Source: Rufibacter psychrotolerans (GTDB lineage: Bacteria; Bacteroidota; Bacteroidia; Cytophagales; Hymenobacteraceae). Taken from it: DNA of 64,000 nucleotides. The position numbers and the translations under genes are program-made. The stretch lies in the NCBI RefSeq assembly GCF_016924645.1, contig NZ_JAFFJV010000008.1:62001-126000 (forward strand), in the 5' to 3' direction. Below are positions 30,891-40,450 of this stretch, piece by piece. Position 1 is the first letter of the stretch. The number at the start of each line of letters is the position of its first letter. The notes under the pieces are model-generated. The model saw only the letters and a list, made by a program, of their open reading frames with translations, was not told the origin of the DNA and did no database searches.

Positions 30891-33881
30891 CTAAAAGTCA
30901 AAGGATAAGTGGAAGAACACGCGCTTGGTGTTGGGGAAAGACCCCACGTCTACCTGCGCGCCCAGGGGCGTGTTCCCGAAGTTGGACACCTCAGGGTCAA
31001 AGCCCTCATAGTCGGTCACGGTGAACAGGTTGTTGGCCGAAACCCCTATTCTGGCGTTCTGCACATAGCCCTTGAAAAGACTCTGCCGCACCACGCTGGG
31101 GAGGCTGTAGTAAAGGGCCACCTCGCGCAGGCGCAGGTAAGAGCCGTCCTGGATGCGGTACCTGGCCGAGGCCCCCGTTCTTTCTTCGCCGTTCACCACG
31201 CCGTCGCCGTTGTCATCCTCAGACCAGTCATGGGTGGTCCCGCCTTCGTCGCGCAGCAGCATGTTCAGGTTGCTGATGTAGCCGCCTTCTTTCCAGTGGA
31301 GGAGGAACGAAAGGTCAAAGTTCTTCAGGAAGGTGAGCGTATTGGCGAAACTCATCTGGAAGTCGGGCTGGGCCTCTTCATACCGGGTGTACCCGGTGGG
31401 GTGCTCGGGCACGCGCGGGTTGCCGTACCAGCGGGTGGGTGACTCGCCCAGCATGAAGAAGTTGGTACCGTAGGCGGCGCCAAACCCGGTCCTGAACTCC
31501 TGCACCGGCACGTTGATCTTGGTTACCTTGGTGCGGTTGTGCCAGTACTGCACAGACCCGCTCCAGGAGAAATTCTCGGTCTGGATGGGGGTGTAGCCTA
31601 AGCTCAGCTCTACTCCGCGGTTGCGCAGGTCGCCCAACGGGAAAGCCTCAATCTGGGTGATACCGGTACTGTTAGGAATCTGAAAAATACCAATCAGGTC
31701 TTTCACCTCTTTGTTGTAGTAGGTGGCCTCCAGGGTGAGTTTGTTGTCAAAGAAGCCCAGGTCAATGCCCATTTCCAGTTCCTGGGCGCGCTCTGGCTCA
31801 ATGGCCTCGTTCCCGATGATGAGCGTGGGAACAATCCCGATCATGCCCCCGATGATGTGCGGGTCAAACGACACGAAGGTGGCGCCGTACACCGGCATGC
31901 CGCCGGTCTCGCCGTAGGCGGCCCGCAGTTTTACCTGGTTTATCTGCTCAACGGGCCAAAAACCGAAGTTGGCCAGGTTCACGGCCAAAGACGCCTTGGG
32001 GAAGGTGTAGAACTTCTCATGGTCGCCCAGCAGGCTGGATTTGTCAAACCTGATGCCCAGCGTACCAATGATTTTGTCTTCAAAGTTTACCTCCTGCTGG
32101 CCAAAGATGCCCACGTCCTGGTAAGAGGTGAGGCGCTGGTAGCGGGAGGGAACCTGGGCGTTGTTGGGGTTGCGCTGCTCGGCAATGAGGCCCAGCCCTT
32201 GCTCGTGGCTCAGGTCGGTTTCATTGGTGAGGCGGCTGGTGCCCACCTGCGTGGTCATGTGGAACCGGTTGTCCAGCAGGTTATAGTTATACACCAGGGC
32301 GGTCTGCAGGTTGGTGTTGAACACCCGCGAGCGCGAGTTCCTGACGGCACCCGGGTTGGCCAAATCCCGCTGCGACTGCAAATCTACCGGCAGGTAGAGT
32401 TGGTTCTCGGTGTTGGAATAGTCAATGCCCCCGGAGATGGAGAACCGTAACTGGCTGTTTTCCTCATTGATGAGGTTAATGTCAAAGGTGCCCGCCTGGA
32501 TGAAGCGGTTGGTTTGTTCATCGTTCACGGCCCTTTCCACAATGGCCAGCGGGTTGTCGCCGGTGTTGCGGGCATCGGGGAAAATACCCTGCTCGTTGGG
32601 GTGCAACTGGTGGTAGTTGGGCGTGTAGGCCAGGTTGTAGGACAAGGCAATCCCGTTGTTGTCGTTGCCCGTAAAGCCACGCTGGTTGCTAGACCTGATG
32701 TAGTTGGAGCTCAGGCTCAGGTCAAACCGGCGGGAGATCTGGTGGTCAATGTTGGCCCTGATGGAATTTCGCTCAAAGCCGGTTCTCTTCACAATGCCGG
32801 TCTCGTCGTTGCGGGCGGCGGCCAGGTAGAACTTGGTCTTCTCATTACCCCCCGATACGCTTAGCCTGGTGTTGTACACGGTACCCGTGTTCCCGAAGAC
32901 TTCTTTCTCATAGTCATGCAGGTTGCCTGAGGCCGTGGCGGCCTGCCACAGGGCGGTTTCTTCGGCCAGGCGGGCGGGGTTGCTTCCGTAAATGGCCTGG
33001 AGCCGGGCCTCGTCCCAGTTAGAGGTGCCGGGCAAATGGGTGGCGGTGACAAACCCAACGTCCTGGGCCAGGTTCACGGTGGTTCTGCCCTGCCGGCCGC
33101 GTTTGGTGGTGATGATGACCACCCCGGCGTTGGCCCTGGCCCCGTAGATGGCGGCGGCGCTGGAGCCCTTCAGGATCTCAATGGTCTCAATGTCTGCCGG
33201 GCTGATGTCAGACAGGCGGTTCACCGTCTGGTCCTGGGTGGTGCGGTGCGTGGTGGAAGAGGCCCCGGTAAAGGCCGGGGAGCCGGAGCCGTTGCCCAGC
33301 TGCTCGTTGTTGGCGTACACCCCGTCAATGATGATGAGCGGTTGCGAGGCACCGGTTAGGGTAGAAACGCCCCGGAGTTGCATGGAGATACCCCCGCCGG
33401 GCGCGCCGCTGTTCTGGGAGATGACTGCACCGGCTACTTTGCCTTGCAGGGCGGCATCAACGGTCTGGGGACGGGTGCGGCCCACCAGTTCCTCGGCGGA
33501 GACCGTGGCCACGGCATTGGCCAGGTTAGACCGTTTTATGCTACTGGCCAGGCCGGTCACTACTACTTCCTCCAGTTGTTGCGCGCCACCAGACCGCATG
33601 GCCAGGTTAATGGTGGTACGGTTGCCCACCGGCACCTCCTGGGTAGCCATGCCAATGTACGTGAAAACCAGGGTGGCATTTCCGGGTACGCTAATGGTGT
33701 ACCGCCCGGAGCCATCGGTGCTGGCGCCGTTGCTGGTTCCCTTTTGCACCACGCTCACCCCGGGGAGTGGTGTGCCTTCTTCAGCAGAGGTAACAACGCC
33801 GGTTACCGCAACATTCTGCGCCCATGCCTGGCCTATCAGGCAGACAAGGGCCGTCATGGTAATTAGTAAACTTTTTTTCAT
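30891..33881 (-). CDS. SusC/RagA-family TonB-dependent receptor (pair 1)
   Basis: A 996-residue outer-membrane transporter. In order: signal peptide (about residues 1-21, LVCLIGQAWA), carboxypeptidase-D-like regulatory domain (VTGVVTSAEEGTPLPGVSVV at 26-45), a linker with QQLEEVVVTG, a plug domain with the SusC motif (IIIDGVYAN, then TIEILKGSSAAAIYGARANAGVVIITTKRG as two family blocks) and a ~700-residue beta-barrel ending in ...FHLSFDF, with the terminal Phe needed for BAM insertion. It imports an unknown ligand with TonB energy. It is the first gene of the pair; SusD follows after 21 nt. Confidence 0.95.
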   Translation of the reverse strand: MKKSLLITMTALVCLIGQAWAQNVAVTGVVTSAEEGTPLPGVSVVQKGTSNGASTDGSGRYTISVPGNATLVFTYIGMATQEVPVGNRTTINLAMRSGGAQQLEEVVVTGLASSIKRSNLANAVATVSAEELVGRTRPQTVDAALQGKVAGAVISQNSGAPGGGISMQLRGVSTLTGASQPLIIIDGVYANNEQLGNGSGSPAFTGASSTTHRTTQDQTVNRLSDISPADIETIEILKGSSAAAIYGARANAGVVIITTKRGRQGRTTVNLAQDVGFVTATHLPGTSNWDEARLQAIYGSNPARLAEETALWQAATASGNLHDYEKEVFGNTGTVYNTRLSVSGGNEKTKFYLAAARNDETGIVKRTGFERNSIRANIDHQISRRFDLSLSSNYIRSSNQRGFTGNDNNGIALSYNLAYTPNYHQLHPNEQGIFPDARNTGDNPLAIVERAVNDEQTNRFIQAGTFDINLINEENSQLRFSISGGIDYSNTENQLYLPVDLQSQRDLANPGAVRNSRSRVFNTNLQTALVYNYNLLDNRFHMTTQVGTSRLTNETDLSHEQGLGLIAEQRNPNNAQVPSRYQRLTSYQDVGIFGQQEVNFEDKIIGTLGIRFDKSSLLGDHEKFYTFPKASLAVNLANFGFWPVEQINQVKLRAAYGETGGMPVYGATFVSFDPHIIGGMIGIVPTLIIGNEAIEPERAQELEMGIDLGFFDNKLTLEATYYNKEVKDLIGIFQIPNSTGITQIEAFPLGDLRNRGVELSLGYTPIQTENFSWSGSVQYWHNRTKVTKINVPVQEFRTGFGAAYGTNFFMLGESPTRWYGNPRVPEHPTGYTRYEEAQPDFQMSFANTLTFLKNFDLSFLLHWKEGGYISNLNMLLRDEGGTTHDWSEDDNGDGVVNGEERTGASARYRIQDGSYLRLREVALYYSLPSVVRQSLFKGYVQNARIGVSANNLFTVTDYEGFDPEVSNFGNTPLGAQVDVGSFPNTKRVFFHLSFDF

Positions 33882-34180
33882 GGGTGTTTACGGGTTTGGT
33901 AAGCATTGTAGAATATGGTTAAAGCGTTAGAAGGGGCTTGAATTGAAAACAGTTAGATGCCTCTAACCGGTAAGCTGAATAGGTAAATGGGTATGTATAA
34001 ATATATAAAATTTCTATTTCCTTCTTTGTTAAATGACAGATTTATTTAGGCGGCAAAAGGTTGCATGTGTGGATAATTAAAGTAAAAAATATATTGTTAA
34101 AATCTAATATAAGGATAGAGGAAGGAGCTTGTGAAAAGAAGGGTATCAGGCTTGTTTCCTGCTCCTTATCTTGCAAGATG

Positions 34181-34215
34181 ATTTGGGGCCGTTTTCTGTA
34201 AAATAGGCTAAAAAC
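34181..34215. repeat. Intergenic near-palindrome, copy 14
   Basis: Arms ATTTGGGGCCGTTTTC and TAAAATAGGCTAAAAAC; in the middle of the divergent intergenic region. Confidence 0.8.
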
Positions 34216-34630
34216 GGAAGGCAGCCAGAAAGCAGTTGCCAGTGAGAGGGTTTAAAATTTTAACAATATCAATTTGCATTATCCTATAACCTTTTCGGTA
34301 AAAATAAGTTTATAGGTGTATAGGGCTACCTATATACAATGGAGGTGCTATCCTGGCTGTACCAGGTCCGGCACCCTAGGGCAATACAAACAAGATTGGC
34401 AGAAAAGAGGCAGCAGCGGTAGGTAGCCACCCACGACAAACCAACACTTTATCGGATTCCTGATCTGGCCCCCCAAGCAGAGGGCCCGGACACCTGTGGC
34501 CCCATGATGGACCCCGCCACTAGTCAGAAGCTGCCAGGCTTCAAACAGGTACTTCTTACCCGACTGCTGGTGCTGCGGTAGAACAGGCTGCAAGAACAAC
34601 CGCCTACGCGGGCCTGCACCTGTTGATTGT

Positions 34631-34638
34631 TAGGTTTG
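34631..34638 (+). promoter_or_regulatory. Candidate -7 element for SusC pair 2
   Basis: TAGGTTTG matches TAnnTTTG, but 204 nt lie between it and the susC start and no TTG box was found, so this is a weak call. Confidence 0.25.
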
Positions 34639-34841
34639 TTTGCATTGTTGTCTCCCGTCAAAACCAGACCCCGTGATTTGTGGCCAAAGTCCGCAAGATG
34701 CTGACCCCGGTAAAGCTAGGGCACAGAAACGATCCGGAATGGGGGCACACACCCGGCATTCGCCCAAAGCCCCTCTTCCGGCAAGGCCGTCCTTCCCTTG
34801 CTTTGGTAAGCCTCACGTCTATTTTTTCCCAAACATTACCT

Positions 34842-37800
34842 ATGAAGAAGATTCTACTAATCAAATTCATGTTACTGTTCTGTCTGTTGAGCCAGGTTTG
34901 GGCCCAGACCAGAACCGTGACAGGAAGAGTGACATCGCCCACCGGCGAGACCATGGCCGGTGTCACCGTGCAAGTAAAAGGCACCGCCACGGCCGTGCCA
35001 ACCGGCTCAGATGGCAATTACTCCATTCAGGTGCCCGCCACGGGCGGAGCGCTGGTATTCACCTATATAGGTTATCTGAACCGCGAAGTGGAGATAGGGA
35101 ACCAGAGCACCATCAACGTGACCATGCAGGAAGACTCAGAGCAACTGAGCGAGGTAGTGGTAACGGCGGTGGGGATTGAGCGCCAACGCCGGGAGGTGAA
35201 CTACGCGGTGCAGGATGTAAAGGGAGAGCAGCTCGCCCAGAAATCTGAGCCCAACGTGGTGAACGCCCTGCAGGGGAAAGTGGCCGGGGTGGAGATCATT
35301 TCCTCCAGCGGGATGCCGGGTTCGGGGTCCCAGATTTTCATCAGGGGGCTTTCTTCGGCTACCGGCAATAACCAGCCGCTGTTTGTGGTAGATGGGGTGC
35401 CCATCAGTAACAACACCACCTATTCTTCTAACCCTACGGTGGGGGGAGCCTCTTACTCCAACCGGGCGCTGGACATCCACCCCAATGACATTGAGTCCAT
35501 GACCGTGCTGAAAGGGCCGGCCGCCGCGGCCTTGTACGGCGCCAGGGCCAGTAACGGGGCCGTGATCATCACCACCAAACGGGGCCGGGCCGGCGACGTG
35601 GAAATAACCGTGACCTCTTCCTACAACATCCAGAGAGTGTATGGGCTGCCCAAATACCAGAACGAGTACGGTCAGGGAACCAACGGCCGCTACAACTCCG
35701 CTTCAACTGACAGTTGGGGCCCTCGGTTTGGCACTCCCGGGCTTGACTCTGTGCCCAACGTGAGCGGGAACCCCATGACCAGGCTCGCTTACAGGGCCTA
35801 CGAAGACAACGTGAAGGATTTCTTCCAGACCGGGCGCATCTGGGACAACGGGGTAACGCTTTCCAGCGGGAACGAGAAGATGCGGTACATCTTCAGTGCC
35901 AACACCACCAACCAGGAGGGGATTATTCCTAACAGTGGCCTGGACAGGTATACGCTGCGGGCGGCAGGGAACGCCACCCTGGGGCACGGCTTCTCCGTGG
36001 ATGCCTCGGTACTCTACGCAAAAACCAACCAGGAAGGCTCCTTGCAGGGAAACTCAGGGTCCAGCCCCTGGTTTACGCTACCTTTCATCCCCCGCAGCTT
36101 TGATATCATGAATGTTCCCTACAAGCTGAGGGCAGGCGTGCAGGCCCCTACTTTGTTTACTGAGCTTAACCGGGATAATCCTCTGTGGAGCGTCAATGAG
36201 TCGTTCTATGAGAGTGAGGTAAACCGGTCTATCGTGAGTGCCACCTTCAACTACAATCCGGAGTTCTTCAAAGAGTTCACGGCCACCTACCGCATTGGTC
36301 TGGATCAGTATTCAGATGATCGCCTGCAGGCGTATGCGTACGGGTCCTACAACTCTAACGGGAACACGGCCACCAGCCAGAAGGGATCTCAGCTCTATGA
36401 TAATATCGGCTTTCAGTCCATCAACCATGACTTGTTTGGGGTATACCAGAAAGACCTTACCCCCGATTTCAATGTCAGGGCCCTGCTAGGAACCCAGGTG
36501 AACATGGTGGAGACACGGCAGAATACCATTAGGGCGGAGAATCTGGTGGTGCCTGAATATTATAACCTGGCCAACCACCTGCCTACCACTACGTTCACCA
36601 CCAACTTCAATACTGAAAGGCGTTTAGTGGGGGTTTACGGACAATTAGGGTTAAACTATAAAAACTGGCTGTTTACAGAGTTTACCGCCAGAAATGACTG
36701 GTCTTCTACCTTGCCCACGGGCAATAACAGTTATTTCTATCCATCGGTGAGCGTGGGGTTTGTTTTCACAGATGCGCTGGGCTTGAGCAACAACATCCTG
36801 AGCTATGGAAAACTGCGGGCCAGTTACGCCATGGTGGGCAATGACACCAACCCGTATCTCACCAGTACCTATTACGTGACCCAGGACTTTGGCAACAACG
36901 TGGCAGGGCTTGATTTCCCTTTCAATGGTTCTATTCTGGCCTTCACCAGAAATGACCGGCGCGGTAATCTGAACTTAAAGCCAGAGAACAAAAAGTCCTA
37001 TGAGATAGGGGCGGAGTTTACCTTCTATAATGGGCGGGGTACGCTGGATGTAAACTACTTCAACAACAGTACTACAGACCAGATCCTGAACCTGACCGTT
37101 CCGGGTTCTACCGGTTTTACCACGTTCACCACCAATGCCGGTAGAATTGACAACAAAGGCTGGGAAATTGCGGCCAATGCCACGCCCATTCAGTTTGAAG
37201 AGGGATTCCGGTGGGATGTGGGCGCCAACTTCACCAAACTGGAGACCGAGGTAGTGGAACTTGCCCCGGGGCTGGACCAATTCACCTTGACTACCGGGTA
37301 TATAGACCCTACCACCGGCAGCGCCGGGGCGGGCTTTTCTGGGCTAAGCCCGTTGCTGCAGCCAGGCCAGCCTTTTGGGGTTCTGCAGGGCACTACCTTT
37401 AAAAGGACACCAGAAGGACAACTAATCATCAACCCAACCAATGGCTTGCCTGTGGTGGATTCAAACCCACAGATCATTGGCGACCCTAACGCCGACTGGT
37501 GGGGCAGTTTATCCAACACCATCTCCTTTAAAGGGTTTAGTCTGAGTGCTCTGGTGCAATACGTGCACGGCGGCGACTTTTACTCCCGGCAAGCCCAGAT
37601 TGCCCGTTTAAGAGGCGTTTTGGAAGAAACTGCCGAAAACCGCGAACAGCCCTATATGTTTGAGGGGGTGCTGGCCAATGAGGCGGGCGAGGCTACCACC
37701 ACGCCCAACAACATCCAGATCACGGCGCAGCAATACTGGACCCACTTCAACAACGCTTCAGAATTCGCGGTGTTTGACGCCTCGGTGCTGCGGTTGCGCG

Positions 37801-38021
37801 AGGTAAGCCTTGGGTACACCTTGCCCACCAGTATTCTGACCAGGACCCCATTCAAGGCTGTGAATGTGTCGGTGACCGGGCGCAACCTGCTTTTCTACGC
37901 ACCCAACCTTCGGCACGCAGACCCTGAGTCAAACCAGCTTGGTTCCAATACCAGGGGCTTTGAGTTTAACTCACCACCCTCTGTGCGCAATTATGGATTG
38001 AATCTTCGGTTCACCTTCTAA
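34842..38021 (+). CDS. SusC/RagA-family TonB-dependent receptor (pair 2)
   Basis: A 1059-residue outer-membrane transporter, starting MKKILLIKFML with a signal peptide (ending QVWAQ). In-frame codons continue 162 nt upstream but are not preceded by signal-like residues, so 34842 is used. Regulatory domain: VTGRVTSPTGETMAGVTVQV, near residues 24-43, followed by LSEVVVTAVGIERQRREV, a plug with LFVVDGVPISNN and TVLKGPAAAALYGARASNGA, then a long barrel ending NLRFTF. The ligand is unknown. It is the first gene of a three-gene unit with a SusD-like lipoprotein and a small lipoprotein. Confidence 0.94.
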   Translation: MKKILLIKFMLLFCLLSQVWAQTRTVTGRVTSPTGETMAGVTVQVKGTATAVPTGSDGNYSIQVPATGGALVFTYIGYLNREVEIGNQSTINVTMQEDSEQLSEVVVTAVGIERQRREVNYAVQDVKGEQLAQKSEPNVVNALQGKVAGVEIISSSGMPGSGSQIFIRGLSSATGNNQPLFVVDGVPISNNTTYSSNPTVGGASYSNRALDIHPNDIESMTVLKGPAAAALYGARASNGAVIITTKRGRAGDVEITVTSSYNIQRVYGLPKYQNEYGQGTNGRYNSASTDSWGPRFGTPGLDSVPNVSGNPMTRLAYRAYEDNVKDFFQTGRIWDNGVTLSSGNEKMRYIFSANTTNQEGIIPNSGLDRYTLRAAGNATLGHGFSVDASVLYAKTNQEGSLQGNSGSSPWFTLPFIPRSFDIMNVPYKLRAGVQAPTLFTELNRDNPLWSVNESFYESEVNRSIVSATFNYNPEFFKEFTATYRIGLDQYSDDRLQAYAYGSYNSNGNTATSQKGSQLYDNIGFQSINHDLFGVYQKDLTPDFNVRALLGTQVNMVETRQNTIRAENLVVPEYYNLANHLPTTTFTTNFNTERRLVGVYGQLGLNYKNWLFTEFTARNDWSSTLPTGNNSYFYPSVSVGFVFTDALGLSNNILSYGKLRASYAMVGNDTNPYLTSTYYVTQDFGNNVAGLDFPFNGSILAFTRNDRRGNLNLKPENKKSYEIGAEFTFYNGRGTLDVNYFNNSTTDQILNLTVPGSTGFTTFTTNAGRIDNKGWEIAANATPIQFEEGFRWDVGANFTKLETEVVELAPGLDQFTLTTGYIDPTTGSAGAGFSGLSPLLQPGQPFGVLQGTTFKRTPEGQLIINPTNGLPVVDSNPQIIGDPNADWWGSLSNTISFKGFSLSALVQYVHGGDFYSRQAQIARLRGVLEETAENREQPYMFEGVLANEAGEATTTPNNIQITAQQYWTHFNNASEFAVFDASVLRLREVSLGYTLPTSILTRTPFKAVNVSVTGRNLLFYAPNLRHADPESNQLGSNTRGFEFNSPPSVRNYGLNLRFTF

Positions 38022-38040
38022 CCCTTCAGCAATCTGTGCC

Positions 38041-39576
38041 ATGAAAAGATTTATAAAAGTTTCAAAGACTATGCTGTTGGCAATAGCTCTGGCGGTGGTT
38101 AGTTCCTGTGATGATTTCCTGGATGTCAACACCAACCCCAACAACTTGCCTACTTCTGGGGTGCAGTACATCCTGCCCGGGGCCGAGCTGGGGGTAGGGT
38201 TTGTGATGGGCAACACCATTCAGTTGGTCAGCTCCCTATGGATGCAGCAGATGGCGGGCACCGGTACCCAGTCAGACCCGTATGACCGCTACAACATTGG
38301 CCCAGCAGATCTGAACAATGAATGGAACACCATCTATGCGAATCTCCTGGATGACCTCCGCCAGATCAAGGTGCAGGGCAGGGAGGAGGGGAACTTCATC
38401 CATGCGGGCATAGCGGGTGTTCTGGAAGCCTATGTCTGGGCGGTTACTACGGATATTTGGGGGGATGTGCCCTTCCAGCAGGCGCTTGCCTTTGATGAAG
38501 CCCTCAACCCAGAGTATGATCCGCAGCAGGAGATTTATCCGAGTATCATTACTATACTGGATGAAGCCATTGCCGACCTGAACAAGACAAATGTACTTAC
38601 AACTCCCGCGGGTGATCTCATTTTTGGAGAAAGTACTCCCATGAGTACTACCATAGATAAATGGACCAGGGTGGCTAATTCCATTAAACTAAAAGTCTAC
38701 CTCCAGAGCCGCAAGAAAAATCCTGCCGCCGCTGCCACCCGCATAAATGAACTTATTGCCCAGGACAGGCTCATCACCTCCAACGCAGATAACTTCAACG
38801 TGCCCTTCTTTGCTTCGGCAGGGGCTCAGAACCCCTTGTACATGTACAACCACCTGACCCGCCCCAATGACATGATTGTGAGTACGCGGTTCCTTGATTC
38901 TATGCAGGTGCTGAACGATCCCCGGTTGCCCACCATCATCACCCAAGCCGGGGGAAACTATGTGAGCTATGACAATGGATTGTACACAGTGCTCAATTTC
39001 ACGTCCGCAAACCGGTCTAGGTGGGGCTTGTACATTGTGGGCCGGGGGCAGACGGCCAGCAACGGAACCGTAACCGTGGGGAACGCCAATGATCAGGCAC
39101 CCATGCGCCTGATTACGGCCTCTACGGTGTACTACTGGCTAGCGGAGGCGGCGTTGACCCTGGGCACCACCGGAAATCCGGCGGCCCTTTACCGGCAGGC
39201 CCTGGAGGCCAACTTCTCAGACATCTCCACGTTCCTGGGGTCCACCTATACTCCGGCCAACTTTGAGGCAAATGGACAGGCTTATATCAGTTCCAGGGTG
39301 GCGGCCTTTACGGCAAACCCCAGCACAGAAGGCAAGCTGAACGTGCTCATCAGAGACAAATGGGTGTCTTCTGCCGGAAATGCCTATGAAGCCTACAACG
39401 ACTACCGCCGCACGGGCTATCCACAACTGGCGTTGCCGCAGAATGCGTTGGCCGGGGTGAACCGCATCCCCACCAGGTGGCCTTATGTGCAGAATGAAAT
39501 CCAGGCGAACCGCGAGAACGTGCCTCTAAGAGACTATCCGGCGGGCTTACTGGTTCCCGTTTGGTGGATGGAGTAG
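38041..39576 (+). CDS. SusD-like lipoprotein (SusD-like_2 type, pair 2)
   Basis: A 511-residue outer-membrane lipoprotein that likely caps the neighbouring SusC. The signal peptide ends VVSSCDDFLDVNTNPNNLP, with a clear lipobox (VSSC) and the DxNxNPNNxP motif that defines the 'SusD-like_2' subfamily. FHAGIAGVLEAYVWAVTTDIWGD-type sequence (IAGVLEAYVWAVTTDIWGD) is a conserved helix of the family, and YNDYRRTGYPQL near the C-terminus matches the typical EAYNDYRRTGYP motif. It lies 19 nt after susC, co-transcribed. Confidence 0.92.
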   Translation: MKRFIKVSKTMLLAIALAVVSSCDDFLDVNTNPNNLPTSGVQYILPGAELGVGFVMGNTIQLVSSLWMQQMAGTGTQSDPYDRYNIGPADLNNEWNTIYANLLDDLRQIKVQGREEGNFIHAGIAGVLEAYVWAVTTDIWGDVPFQQALAFDEALNPEYDPQQEIYPSIITILDEAIADLNKTNVLTTPAGDLIFGESTPMSTTIDKWTRVANSIKLKVYLQSRKKNPAAAATRINELIAQDRLITSNADNFNVPFFASAGAQNPLYMYNHLTRPNDMIVSTRFLDSMQVLNDPRLPTIITQAGGNYVSYDNGLYTVLNFTSANRSRWGLYIVGRGQTASNGTVTVGNANDQAPMRLITASTVYYWLAEAALTLGTTGNPAALYRQALEANFSDISTFLGSTYTPANFEANGQAYISSRVAAFTANPSTEGKLNVLIRDKWVSSAGNAYEAYNDYRRTGYPQLALPQNALAGVNRIPTRWPYVQNEIQANRENVPLRDYPAGLLVPVWWME

Positions 39577-39604
39577 TGAATGAACGTAATGATATAAGAA
39601 AGTT

Positions 39605-40189
39605 ATGAAAATGAAGAAGCTATACGTAAGCCTCCTAAGCATGGCGCTTGTGGCTTTTAGTGCGTGTGAGAACGATGATTATGATGGGTTAACGGATCCT
39701 GATCCCATTCCGGCCGCCGCTATCACTTTTCCGCAGTCGGTAGAGTCCAACGGGGTGGCCCGGATGGAAGACAACGCCTACATCATCAAGCAGAACTCTA
39801 TTGCGGCGGGAGAGGTAACGGTGCAGATAAAGGTGCCGGAAGGCCGCACCATCCAGGGGCTGACCAGGGTAACGGGGCAACGCTATAGGGCTGCAGCTCC
39901 GGTGCCGCCAAACTACAGCCCTGCCCCTCCTACGGCAGCCGCCAGCCTGGCACCCAATACAACCATCACCCGGAACACGGCAGGTAACCTGCCCACCACC
40001 CTCACGGGGGCACCTGGCAACATGGTGACCTATACCATCTCTACCACTGATCCACCGGCGGTCCTCACCGATGCCGAGATGCCCACCTTTGCCGTGGGCG
40101 ATGTGGTTCGGTTGTTCTTCAGAGTGCAGGTAGACAACTCTGACCAGGAGCAGCGGGCCATTGAAGTAAGGGTGTACATTACGGGGTGA
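39605..40189 (+). CDS. Accessory lipoprotein of the second SusC/SusD unit, unknown function
   Basis: A 194-residue lipoprotein with a signal peptide ending VAFSACENDD (lipobox FSAC) and a short acidic start typical of surface-exposed Bacteroidetes lipoproteins (export signal right after the Cys). No family recognised. The mature part has few aromatic residues and is rich in T, P, A and I, suggesting an Ig-like or other beta-sandwich domain. Third gene of the unit, 28 nt after susD. By position it may be a surface glycan- or ligand-binding protein, but that is an inference. Confidence 0.7.
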   Translation: MKMKKLYVSLLSMALVAFSACENDDYDGLTDPDPIPAAAITFPQSVESNGVARMEDNAYIIKQNSIAAGEVTVQIKVPEGRTIQGLTRVTGQRYRAAAPVPPNYSPAPPTAAASLAPNTTITRNTAGNLPTTLTGAPGNMVTYTISTTDPPAVLTDAEMPTFAVGDVVRLFFRVQVDNSDQEQRAIEVRVYITG

Positions 40190-40403
40190 TGGGGGCTGAA
40201 GACTATGCTCCGTTGCTTTTGCCACGGTCGTGGAAGAGGAGACAGCGTACTACCGTCCTAAGATGTTAGGTTTCTGTTTGACTTGAAATGAGTTGCCCGG
40301 TTCTGATGCATCTTTTTCTATGGCGTTATTGCCCGTTCAACGGTTAGGCTAGACCTTTCATTGACAAGTAGCACCAGGTTCAGGGACCAGGCAGCGCATA
40401 AAA

Positions 40404-40429
40404 AAAGGCTACCCAAGTGGGTAGCCTTT
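40404..40429. terminator. Shared terminator between convergent Sus units 2 and 3
   Basis: An 11-bp stem, AAAGGCTACCC (40404-40414) with GGGTAGCCTTT (40419-40429), and a 4-nt loop, A-tract before and T-rich after; fits both directions. Confidence 0.85.
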
Positions 40430-40450
40430 CTCTTAAGTAAGTGGCACCAA

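Larger units (their letters stand above)
33882..34841. other. Gene-free divergent region between SusC genes 1 and 2
   Basis: 960 nt between divergent susC-like genes, AT-rich near the centre (33960-34330). It contains palindrome copy 14 and a TAGGTTTG element at 34631-34638 that could serve the plus-strand susC. No sigma/anti-sigma pair or other regulator gene is present. Confidence 0.6.

Noticed and set aside
34348-34599. 83-residue frame in the divergent SusC gap
   Set aside because: The composition is random, there is no signal or domain, and the frame has no neighbour-linked logic; probably noncoding.
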